Shown one piece after another: positions 1-5,183 of a stretch of DNA of 6,109 bases. Location of the stretch: positions 2,265-8,373 of the forward strand of contig DNGG01000547.1 in assembly GCA_003486675.1 (NCBI GenBank), read 5' to 3'. A program made the position numbers and the translations under genes. Position 1 is the first letter of the stretch; the number at the start of each line of letters is the position of its first letter. Origin of the DNA: Cyanobacteria bacterium UBA11372. GTDB taxonomy: Bacteria > Cyanobacteriota > Cyanobacteriia > Cyanobacteriales > Aerosakkonemataceae. Under the pieces are notes generated by a model that searched no databases, was not told where the DNA came from, and saw only the letters and a list, made by a program, of their open reading frames with translations.

Positions 1-593
1 CCCTTCTCCGGGGAAATTCGTCCCACCCATGCCAAACTTGATTGTGGTTCGTCGCAGAAATCGTACAGCGAGACATCGATACCATTACCCAAACAGCGAC
101 AAGATTGAGCAAAAGGAAACGTCGCCGCCTGTGCCAAACTGTGAACGCCAATAGTACCGGGAAACTGCATCGCCACCCGTCCAATAATTCGATCCATCTC
201 CTCGGAGAGGGAACCCATACTAACCAAATGAGCAACTGGACGCTGAAAAAACGGTGTCAGGTAAAAAGGCAACCAATCGTAAGCAAAATTAACCATCAAA
301 TCCCAATCGTTCTGTACTTCCCGTGCGTAATCCCACAGATTCGTCAACGCGGGATTTTGTGGCATAATAATCGCAGCATCTCGCGCTTGAGTTTGAGCCG
401 TTAACTGATATTTTCCCGCAATTTGAACCATGGGTAGCGTTCCCAAAACCGATCCAAAAGGCGCAACAATTTGGAGAGTATGACCGCGCCGCAGCATTGC
501 TTGGGCAATATTTTTCAGGGTTAATTCTACACCACCCCCTAACCCGGTTCCCAGCGGGCCAACAGGAGTAGAGATGAATAACAATTTAGACAT
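1..593 (-). CDS. Family-4 glycosyltransferase, N-terminal part (possible pteridine glucosyltransferase), cut by window edge
   Basis: This gene reads leftwards from an ATG at 593 and runs off the left edge, so only residues 1-198 are visible. The protein starts MSKLLFISTPVGPLGTG, followed by a glycine-rich loop and GGGVELTLKNIAQAMLRRGH (19-38), which is the usual N-terminal Rossmann entry of GT-B enzymes. An NGID hinge motif lies at 170-173 and WVGRISPEKG at 189-198, the start of the C-terminal nucleotide-sugar domain in GT4 enzymes. No signal peptide or membrane segment is seen, so a cytoplasmic enzyme is expected. From memory, the STPVGPLG and GGGVELTL opening and the DYAREVQ...NFAYDWLPFYLTPFF stretch resemble cyanobacterial UDP-glucose:tetrahydrobiopterin alpha-glucosyltransferase (BGluT), which glucosylates pterins. 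The family call is firm, but the substrate is an inference. The gene is 89 bases downstream of the HEAT-repeat gene on the same strand. No strong Shine-Dalgarno sequence is visible; the start rests on family similarity. Confidence 0.85.
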   Translation of the reverse strand, partial: MSKLLFISTPVGPLGTGLGGGVELTLKNIAQAMLRRGHTLQIVAPFGSVLGTLPMVQIAGKYQLTAQTQARDAAIIMPQNPALTNLWDYAREVQNDWDLMVNFAYDWLPFYLTPFFQRPVAHLVSMGSLSEEMDRIIGRVAMQFPGTIGVHSLAQAATFPFAQSCRCLGNGIDVSLYDFCDEPQSSLAWVGRISPEK

Positions 594-682
594 TTGAGAT
601 GGCAGATAACAGACTTGCAGATTTATTTTATATTGCCGATTGTAGATTGCATATTTCAAATCTAAAATCTCCAATCAAAAAT
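594..682. repeat. AT-rich spacer with imperfect short repeats
   Basis: This 89-base spacer lies between the HEAT gene stop and the glycosyltransferase start. It is AT-rich and made of loosely repeated short words: AAATCT twice in a row at 658-670, and TTGCAGATT / TTGCCGATT / TAGATTGC at 616-650. Such degenerate AATCTAAAATCT-type spacers are frequent in filamentous cyanobacteria. I see no convincing terminator or promoter in it. Confidence 0.4.
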
Positions 683-1756
683 TTAAAATTCCTTGGGAGT
701 ATTTTTGGAATTAGACCGATTTTCCATACCTGGTAAAGTGCGAATTCGGCTTAACTGAGTTAAAGCCCAACGGGCAGTTTCTTGCACTTCTTTATCGGGA
801 TCTTCAACGGCGTGGCGTAACAGTTGGCTCAGTTGCGCCAATGATTCGTACATGCGGGTTAGATCTCGGATCGCATTCTTCCGCACTTCTGCATTATCAT
901 CTTGCAGGGAAACAGCTAAAGCGCGGTTCATCGGTTTGAGGGTGCGAGTGCCAATTTGGGACAGTGCTTCTAAAATTAAACTGCGTTGCTGGGAATCTGC
1001 ATCCATCAATAAATCTAACAAAGGCTGCATGGCTCGCGAATCTCCCCGCTGTGCCAGTTCCCAGATCGCTTTACGCCGCTTTCTGGGATCGGGATTGTGC
1101 AAATCTCGGATTAATTGCTCGACTATATTAATTCTGGCGATGCGAGTTGTTTCTTGTACTGGCAGATTCTCTTCCTCGGATTTTGGCGGTGATTGTTCTG
1201 GTTGAGATTCCGGCTGGGAATTTTCTGGATCTGATGCCTTTGATGCTTCTAAATAGTGAGGGGTATTGTAGCCGTTCTTGCCCGATTCTATTTCATGGCT
1301 GTCAAAGTTGGCCTCAAACGGATCGGTATCTACTACATCGGGGGGGGCTGAATCTGGTAGGGGTTTTTGCTCTTTTGGTTCGGGTTGGTTATCATAAAGT
1401 CGCTGCAAGTAGTATAGTCCGCCAGCGATCGCAAAAAACACCACAGCCGCGCCGATCCACATCAACGACCATTTGCTGTTGAGAAACCCGAAAGCCCCAG
1501 TTTGTTTAGGGGCAGGTTTTGGTCGATTCAGGTTTGGTAGCGTATCCGTTGGACTGGGAGAAGGCTTAGGGGTAGCCTGCGCCACTATTAAAGACACTGG
1601 CGAAGCTGAAACTAAATTTTTAGTGCCTCTCTCAACGTCTGGGTTGCGTTGGGATGCCTCACGCTCTTGCGTCGCCGTTGTGCCGACTGAACTGGGGGCA
1701 AAGCCGAGGCAAGTGATACAAGTTATTACAAGCAAAACAAAGCGTGGGGGCATCAT
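683..1756 (-). CDS. Signal-anchored HEAT-repeat protein
   Basis: The product is about 357 residues. Numbering from the ATG at 1756, it has a hydrophobic N-terminal signal-like segment (about 5-20), a Pro/Lys-rich linker (about 61-84), a membrane span WSLMWIGAAVVFFAIAGGLY (96-115), an acidic Pro/Ser/Glu-rich linker (about 124-201), and a C-terminal helical domain (about 210-337). That domain has three or four HEAT-like repeats, marked by DPRKRRKAIWEL, DDNAEVRKNAIRDL and DPDKEVQETARWAL. HEAT repeats bind partner proteins, and no catalytic motif is present. The likely layout is an exported N-terminal segment, one span, and a cytoplasmic HEAT domain; this topology is inferred. A GTG at 1768 and a second ATG at 1753 are also in frame. 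No Shine-Dalgarno sequence supports any of them, so I chose the ATG because it places a short n-region before the hydrophobic core. An 11-bp perfect hairpin lies 27 bases upstream. The partner is unknown. Confidence 0.85.
   Translation of the reverse strand: MMPPRFVLLVITCITCLGFAPSSVGTTATQEREASQRNPDVERGTKNLVSASPVSLIVAQATPKPSPSPTDTLPNLNRPKPAPKQTGAFGFLNSKWSLMWIGAAVVFFAIAGGLYYLQRLYDNQPEPKEQKPLPDSAPPDVVDTDPFEANFDSHEIESGKNGYNTPHYLEASKASDPENSQPESQPEQSPPKSEEENLPVQETTRIARINIVEQLIRDLHNPDPRKRRKAIWELAQRGDSRAMQPLLDLLMDADSQQRSLILEALSQIGTRTLKPMNRALAVSLQDDNAEVRKNAIRDLTRMYESLAQLSQLLRHAVEDPDKEVQETARWALTQLSRIRTLPGMENRSNSKNTPKEF
1425..1432. repeat. HIP1 palindrome GCGATCGC (first of eight)
   Basis: Copies start at 1425, 2167, 2451, 3645, 4666, 4856, 5101 and 5856. 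Seven lie inside genes and one (5101) in the ftsH leader. About 0.1 copies would be expected by chance in a window this size. The density is a standard cyanobacterial genome signature. Confidence 0.95.
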
Positions 1757-1768
1757 AAACCAACTCAC

Positions 1769-2119
1769 GGCTATAACAGGCAGCCAAGTTATCTCCTGGG
1801 TAGATAACTTGGGCTAGTTCAATCCTAAACTGGCATCTACCCAGAAACTATCAAAATACGCTTTGTAGTTTACAGTGAAGTACCTACGCTGATACTTCGT
1901 ATACAGTGTAGGCTTCGCGTCTCACTCGCCGTTGCCACGTTAGGGATTCCTATTTCTAGGAGTTCGGGGTTGAACCCGACGATCGTCTTACACAGCGTCT
2001 CTCTGGCAAAGCCGTTTATCTGCTCAAGGGAGATCCCGCGCAGTCGCCCACCTCGGGCAGGCAGTTTAATTGTTTTACGTACAACATCCCTTGGATTTAC
2101 TGCAATGCAAAAATTGCTC
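1769..2119. other. 351-base intergenic region with several small dyads, no recognised gene
   Basis: This spacer lies between the start of the HEAT gene and the stop of the transporter gene. Besides the 11-bp palindrome it holds GAAGTA/TACTTC (1877-1882 with 1893-1898), an overlapping CCTAC/GTAGG (1883-1887 with 1908-1912), a direct TACAGTG pair (1871 and 1902), TCCTA-TTTC-TAGGA (1948-1961), and CGGG-GTTGAA-CCCG (1965-1978). On the minus strand one frame is open for 71 codons from 2085 down to a TAA at 1872-1870, but with no ATG, GTG or TTG initiator. I recognise no RNA family. A degenerate dispersed repeat or gene remnant is plausible but unproven. Confidence 0.5.
1784..1812. promoter_or_regulatory. 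Perfect 11-bp inverted repeat upstream of the HEAT gene
   Basis: CCAAGTTATCT (1784-1794) and AGATAACTTGG (1802-1812) form a perfect 11-bp stem around a 7-base loop. It sits 27 bases before the chosen start of the HEAT gene. In the minus-strand RNA, AGGAG falls at the loop and 3' stem, too far from the start to be its ribosome binding site. No T-run follows on either strand, so it is not a typical intrinsic terminator. An operator or a leader RNA hairpin is possible. Confidence 0.5.
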
Positions 2120-3271
2120 CTAGCGCCAAATTTCCGCTTCCGATTCTACTGGCACGGTAACCTCGCGCGATCGCAACACAGACGAATCCAATTGGCTGGT
2201 ATTTGCTTGGAGGGTTTCAGGCATCTTGCTAAGGTTTGGCTTGGGTTTGAGGCGAGTTTCCAGTATATGGCGCTGATTTACTAGGTATATACTTACCAGA
2301 GTTAAGCCGACACCGCTCCACTGGAGTGAATTGAGCATTTCCGACAAAAACAGGTTGCCAAACAACAGCGCGAACACTGGCGTCAGGAAGGTGAGGGAAC
2401 TCAAACTCGTCAAACTGCCCCTAGATGCGAAGTAGAAAAATAAACCATATGCGATCGCGCTGCCAAATACTGTCGAATAGCTCAACGCCATCCAACCCGA
2501 TAGATCTATATTCGCCCACTGCTGGGTTTCCGTCGCTGCCGAAAGCGCGAATAACGGCAACCCGCCCAAAATCATATGCCATCCCGTAGCAACTACTGGA
2601 TCGACATACCGACACAGGTAACGGGCGATAATCGTTCCCACTGCCATCGAAAGTGCTGCCACCAGCATCAACCATTGTCCATAATGCGTCGTCATGGTTG
2701 CAGCTTCAGTACCGACTAAGGCTGGAGAATTGTTAACAACAACCAGTCCCGATGCCCCAACTTGGTGCAGCCAGTCCAAAATCCACTCCTTTGGCAACCC
2801 GATTAAACTAATTCCCAATACGCCCAAACCGAGTCCCAGCCAACCTAAGAGTCCAATGCGTTCCCTAAATAACCACAGGGATAATAACGCCACCACTAGG
2901 GGTTGGGAGTCAATCATCACCGATCCCAAACCGGCATCGGTGCGAACCAATCCTGCTGCTAAAAACCCTTGAAAAAACGCGCCATCGATTAAAGCAAACA
3001 AGCCGATCCACAGCCAAGCTAACCAGGTGTTAGGCTGGCGCCTTCCCGTTATGGCGGCAAACAACAACACCAATACCCCCGCTGGCACTAAGCGCACCCC
3101 AGCCATAAACATTGGTGTTGTATGGGGAATCACCCCTTTCATCGCCACCATTGCCGTCCCCCAGAGGAAAAATGGCGCAATCAACAGCAGGGAAGCCCCA
3201 GCTGCCGTGGTTGTGGTCACCCTGAATCGGCGGGCAATTTTGTTAAATCGAGTTAGTAGTAACCAGTGCAT
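2120..3271 (-). CDS. EamA/DMT-superfamily membrane transporter
   Basis: This 383-residue inner-membrane protein belongs to the drug/metabolite transporter superfamily, which exports or imports small metabolites; the substrate cannot be read from the sequence. About ten hydrophobic spans are visible, near 26-44, 54-74, 83-102, 114-134, 141-158, 199-217, 226-246, 258-279, 287-308 and 316-331. They form two EamA repeats (about 27-157 and 199-332). Typical features are APFFLWGTAMVAMK in the first span, RLVPAGVL after it, and the TFLTPVFALLFGNLFLSE segment of the second repeat. It is longer than the usual 280-310 residues because of a basic N-terminal extension, a loop of about 40 residues between the repeats, and a hydrophilic tail of about 50 residues. 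The ATG start is supported by GGAG seven bases upstream. A sigma-70-like promoter lies in the divergent spacer. A HIP1 site falls in the tail-coding part (2167-2174). Confidence 0.92.
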   Translation of the reverse strand: MHWLLLTRFNKIARRFRVTTTTAAGASLLLIAPFFLWGTAMVAMKGVIPHTTPMFMAGVRLVPAGVLVLLFAAITGRRQPNTWLAWLWIGLFALIDGAFFQGFLAAGLVRTDAGLGSVMIDSQPLVVALLSLWLFRERIGLLGWLGLGLGVLGISLIGLPKEWILDWLHQVGASGLVVVNNSPALVGTEAATMTTHYGQWLMLVAALSMAVGTIIARYLCRYVDPVVATGWHMILGGLPLFALSAATETQQWANIDLSGWMALSYSTVFGSAIAYGLFFYFASRGSLTSLSSLTFLTPVFALLFGNLFLSEMLNSLQWSGVGLTLVSIYLVNQRHILETRLKPKPNLSKMPETLQANTSQLDSSVLRSREVTVPVESEAEIWR

Positions 3272-3278
3272 GAAATAG

Positions 3279-3282
3279 CTCC
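3279..3282 (-). promoter_or_regulatory. Ribosome binding site of the EamA gene
   Basis: On the minus strand GGAG precedes the ATG at 3271 with a 7-base spacer. It supports this start over any internal Met codon. Confidence 0.6.
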
Positions 3283-3320
3283 AAGACTTTTAGAGCCTGG
3301 ACTCGCTGATATTGCATCTT

Positions 3321-3348
3321 ATTGTAGAGTATCGTGAATTTCTGTTAA
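3321..3348 (-). promoter_or_regulatory. Sigma-70-like promoter candidate for the EamA gene
   Basis: On the minus strand TTAACA (3348-3343, 5/6 to the -35 consensus) and TACAAT (3326-3321, 5/6 to the -10 consensus) are separated by 16 bases. Transcription would start near 3314, leaving a leader of roughly 43 bases. The -35 box overlaps one of two direct TCTGTTAA copies (plus strand, 3341 and 3371). Seen by eye only, not tested. Confidence 0.5.
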
Positions 3349-3523
3349 GAATCCCACACCTAGAGAAATATCTGTTAAATCAGGTAGGGTTGGGCTTGAA
3401 GGCAAGGCTTAGGGCTTAAGATAACCTAGCGAGCCGGTTCTACTGGTGAGGGAATAAGGCAAACTAGAAGTGCTGCACTCTTGTTTGAGCGTGGGTCATG
3501 GGTGTTGGAAATACTCACTCTTG

Positions 3524-3539
3524 CTCGCTTGCTCACCCG
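3524..3539 (+). repeat. Degenerate octamer repeat copies (CTCACCCG family)
   Basis: CTCGCTTG (3524-3531) is followed directly by CTCACCCG (3532-3539). The second unit is identical to the octamer repeated three times at 4983-5006. A further partial unit, CTCACTC, precedes it at 3514-3520. This suggests a small relic of the same repeat family. Confidence 0.45.
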
Positions 3540-3587
3540 CTTAAGACGCTGCTTAGATACACTACCGCTAACGAAAAACTGCCTATC

Positions 3588-4406
3588 ATGTGGCCTTTTA
3601 AGCCTAGATTTCGCAAACAAATTGCTCGGATTGAAATTACCGGCGCGATCGCAGGAGCCACCCGCAAGCGTGTCCTCGAAGCCCTCAAAACCATTGAGGA
3701 AAAACGTTTTCCTGCTTTATTACTGCGGATAGATAGCCCTGGAGGTACAGTAGGAGATTCCCAAGAAATTTACAGCGCCTTGAAGCGCCTGCAACAAAAG
3801 GTCAAAATCGTCGCCAGCTTCGGCAATATCTCGGCATCTGGCGGCGTTTACATCGGCATGGGCGCGACTCATATTATGGCGAACCCAGGTACGATTACCG
3901 GCAGTATCGGAGTAATTCTACGGGGTAATAATTTGGAACGCCTGTTAGAAAAAATCGGTGTTTCTTTTAAAACAATTAAATCAGGGCCGTATAAAGATAT
4001 ACTGGCATTTGACCGAGAACTAACTGATGCGGAAAAAAATATACTGCAAGAATTAATCGACATCAGCTATTCCCAGTTTGTCCAAACCGTTGCCGAGTCG
4101 CGCAAGCTGGCACTAGAAACGGTGAGGAGTTTTGCCGACGGGCGCATTTTTACCGGAGAACAAGCATTACAACTGGGTATAGTAGACCGACTCGGCACCG
4201 AGGAAGATGCCCGACGTTGGGCAGCTCAACTGGTGGGACTCGACCCGGAAAAAACCCGATGCTATAACTTTGAAGAACGCAAACCGGCAATCAACCGCTT
4301 GCTGTCTGGGAAAACTCAAGCAAGTTCTGGTTTGGTAGCGGGGATCAACTGGTTAGAATTCGAGCTGACGAACAGCGGCTTGCCGTTGTGGCTGTATCGA
4401 CCTTGA
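3588..4406 (+). CDS. sppA: Short-form signal peptide peptidase SppA (peptidase S49)
   Basis: This 272-residue serine peptidase of family S49 is expected to digest cleaved signal peptides and other membrane-derived peptides. The single S49 domain fills the protein. DSPGG lies at 49-53, the nucleophile Ser84 in the motif ASGG (83-86), and the general base Lys136 in SGPYKD (132-137). The Ser-to-Lys spacing of 52 equals that of Bacillus subtilis SppA (Ser147/Lys199, from memory). Unlike the Bacillus and E. coli proteins, no N-terminal membrane anchor is visible, so it may be soluble or peripheral, as in the short cyanobacterial SppA2 type. I chose the ATG at 3588 because MWPFKPRFRKQIARIEI is the family-like N-terminus. 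An ATG at 3498 would add 30 residues containing a repeat relic. No Shine-Dalgarno sequence is seen. Its stop lies 76 bases before aroH, so the two may be co-transcribed. Confidence 0.93.
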   Translation: MWPFKPRFRKQIARIEITGAIAGATRKRVLEALKTIEEKRFPALLLRIDSPGGTVGDSQEIYSALKRLQQKVKIVASFGNISASGGVYIGMGATHIMANPGTITGSIGVILRGNNLERLLEKIGVSFKTIKSGPYKDILAFDRELTDAEKNILQELIDISYSQFVQTVAESRKLALETVRSFADGRIFTGEQALQLGIVDRLGTEEDARRWAAQLVGLDPEKTRCYNFEERKPAINRLLSGKTQASSGLVAGINWLEFELTNSGLPLWLYRP

Positions 4407-4426
4407 TGGGAAAGGCTCTTGACTCT

Positions 4427-4461
4427 TTACCAATTACCAATTACCAATTACCAATTACCAA
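4427..4461 (+). repeat. Five perfect tandem heptamers TTACCAA
   Basis: Five identical TTACCAA units run from 4427 to 4461, followed by a decayed TAACAA. The array fills most of the sppA-aroH spacer and ends a few bases before the aroH ribosome binding site. It looks like the short tandemly repeated repetitive (STRR) heptamers known from cyanobacteria. Copy number may vary between strains. Confidence 0.9.
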
Positions 4462-4467
4462 TAACAA

Positions 4468-4474
4468 AAGGAGG
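4468..4474 (+). promoter_or_regulatory. Strong ribosome binding site of aroH
   Basis: AAGGAGG, almost a full match to the anti-Shine-Dalgarno sequence, is 8 bases before the GTG at 4483. It decides the GTG start and is by far the strongest ribosome binding site in the window. Confidence 0.85.
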
Positions 4475-4482
4475 ATTTTAGC

Positions 4483-4896
4483 GTGGAGTGGCAAGTTCGC
4501 GCAATTCGCGGGGCAACAACTGTATCAGAAAATTCGGTTGAGGCAATTAGAGAAGCAGTGATGGAACTGCTAGAGCAATTAGAACAGGGGAATCATTTAG
4601 ACCCCAACGATATTATTAGTGCAATTTTTTCTGCCACCCGCGATCTGGATGCGATTTATCCAGCAGCGATCGCGCGCTCTCGTCCCCACTGGGATAACGT
4701 GGCGCTGTTAGATGTCCAACAGATGCACGTCGAGGGCAGTTTAGAGCGCTGCATTCGCTGTCTGCTCCACGTTAACGTCCCCAAACCTAACGCGGTCATC
4801 TACCATCCCTACCTGCGTCAAGCCAAAAACCTCAGACCCGACTGGAGTATATTGAGCGATCGCAGTCATACCGTCGCACCTGTCGCTGGTAGCTAA
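4483..4896 (+). CDS. aroH: Chorismate mutase, AroH type
   Basis: This 137-residue cytoplasmic enzyme converts chorismate to prephenate, the branch step to phenylalanine and tyrosine. It belongs to the trimeric AroH fold typified by B. subtilis and aligns to that protein without gaps at +2 numbering. The N-terminal motif is AIRGATTV (7-14). Conserved active-site counterparts are Arg9 (Arg7), Tyr59 (Phe57), Cys90 (Cys88), Arg92 (Arg90), Tyr110 (Tyr108) and Arg118 (Arg116) in LRPD. Two positions differ: the catalytic Glu78 is Gln80 and Cys75 is Asp77, so the carboxylate may have moved by three residues. The start is GTG with a strong ribosome binding site. Length is close to the usual 120-130 residues, with a short C-terminal extension. 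Upstream are the heptamers and sppA; downstream is a large repeat array. Two HIP1 sites lie inside (4666 and 4856). Confidence 0.95.
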   Translation: MEWQVRAIRGATTVSENSVEAIREAVMELLEQLEQGNHLDPNDIISAIFSATRDLDAIYPAAIARSRPHWDNVALLDVQQMHVEGSLERCIRCLLHVNVPKPNAVIYHPYLRQAKNLRPDWSILSDRSHTVAPVAGS

Positions 4897-5183
4897 TTCG
4901 GGCAGGTGGGCAGAGGGGCAGGTGAGCAGAGGAGCAGGTGGGCAGAGGGGCAGGTGGGCAGAGGGGAATTTGAATGTATATTCTCACCCGCTCACCCGCT
5001 CACCCGCTCACCTGCTCACCTGCTCCCTCAGTTGCCTTATGTCTGCGAATTAAGTTAAATTTAGTTAAGATTTGTTATCAGTTCTAATTTTCATGGTGTA
5101 GCGATCGCTTTGTAGTCCAGTTGGCGCGAAGCGTTAGATTAACCATCAAAAAATTAGTTGGATCTGAATTTAGAGGCAACCAT
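4897..5183. other. Intergenic region between aroH and ftsH
   Basis: The first half is the inverted octamer array. The second half (5031-5183) is an AT-rich leader of ftsH with two AGTTAA words (about 5052-5076), a HIP1 site at 5101-5108 and a poly-A stretch near 5150. I could not find a convincing -35/-10 pair. The only ribosome binding candidate is a weak GAGG about 8 bases before the ATG. Confidence 0.6.
4900..5030. repeat. Large inverted array of related octamers downstream of aroH
   Basis: The left arm holds four tandem 16-mers, GCAGGTGGGCAGAGGG (4902-4965). Copies 1, 3 and 4 are identical and copy 2 has two G-to-A changes. Each 16-mer is two related octamers. After a 16-base AT-rich spacer (4967-4982), the right arm holds five octamers, three CTCACCCG and two CTCACCTG (4983-5022), plus a decayed sixth. 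Read in reverse complement, the right arm is GCAGGTGA / GCGGGTGA, the same family as the left arm. The RNA could fold into a long imperfect hairpin. It begins 3 bases after the aroH stop and could end transcription or protect the 3' end, but no T-run follows. It is not a CRISPR array. Confidence 0.85.

Larger units (their letters stand above)
3272..3587. other. 316-base divergent intergenic region between EamA and sppA genes
   Basis: The two flanking genes diverge from this region, so it should hold both promoters. The EamA side has a good promoter candidate and ribosome binding site. For sppA I see only a weak pair, TTGAAG (3396-3401) and TAAGAT (3417-3422, 15-base spacing), which I do not call. 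Degenerate octamers CTCGCTTG and CTCACCCG (3524-3539) match the array downstream of aroH. A frame open from an ATG at 3498 into sppA covers part of this region, but it looks non-coding. Confidence 0.6.

Noticed and set aside
42..404. Plus-strand 120-codon open frame
   Set aside because: It lies opposite the well-supported glycosyltransferase and has no recognisable protein features.
1757..1768. GTG start at 1768 for the HEAT gene
   Set aside because: No Shine-Dalgarno sequence supports it, and the tandem ATGs at 1756 and 1753 give a more normal signal-like n-region. It cannot be excluded.
1784..1812. Intrinsic terminator
   Set aside because: There is no T-run after the stem on either strand, and the stem is only moderately GC-rich.
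1944..1980. tRNA T-arm suggested by CGGGGTTGAACCCG
   Set aside because: The loop does not match GTTCRANNC, and no acceptor or anticodon arm can be assembled around it.
1970..2284. Plus-strand 104-codon open frame across the spacer and the 3' end of the transporter gene
   Set aside because: It overlaps the transporter antisense, shows no family resemblance, and has no good ribosome binding site.
3498..3587. Upstream ATG extending sppA by 30 residues
   Set aside because: The added residues do not resemble the SppA N-terminus as remembered, contain the octamer relic, and no ribosome binding site precedes the ATG. MWPFKPRF at 3588 fits the family.
4900..5030. CRISPR array
   Set aside because: Units are 8 or 16 bases in direct tandem with no unique spacers, and no cas genes are near.
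5031..5183. Promoter of ftsH
   Set aside because: Several weak hexamer pairs exist, but none matches both boxes with acceptable spacing well enough to report.
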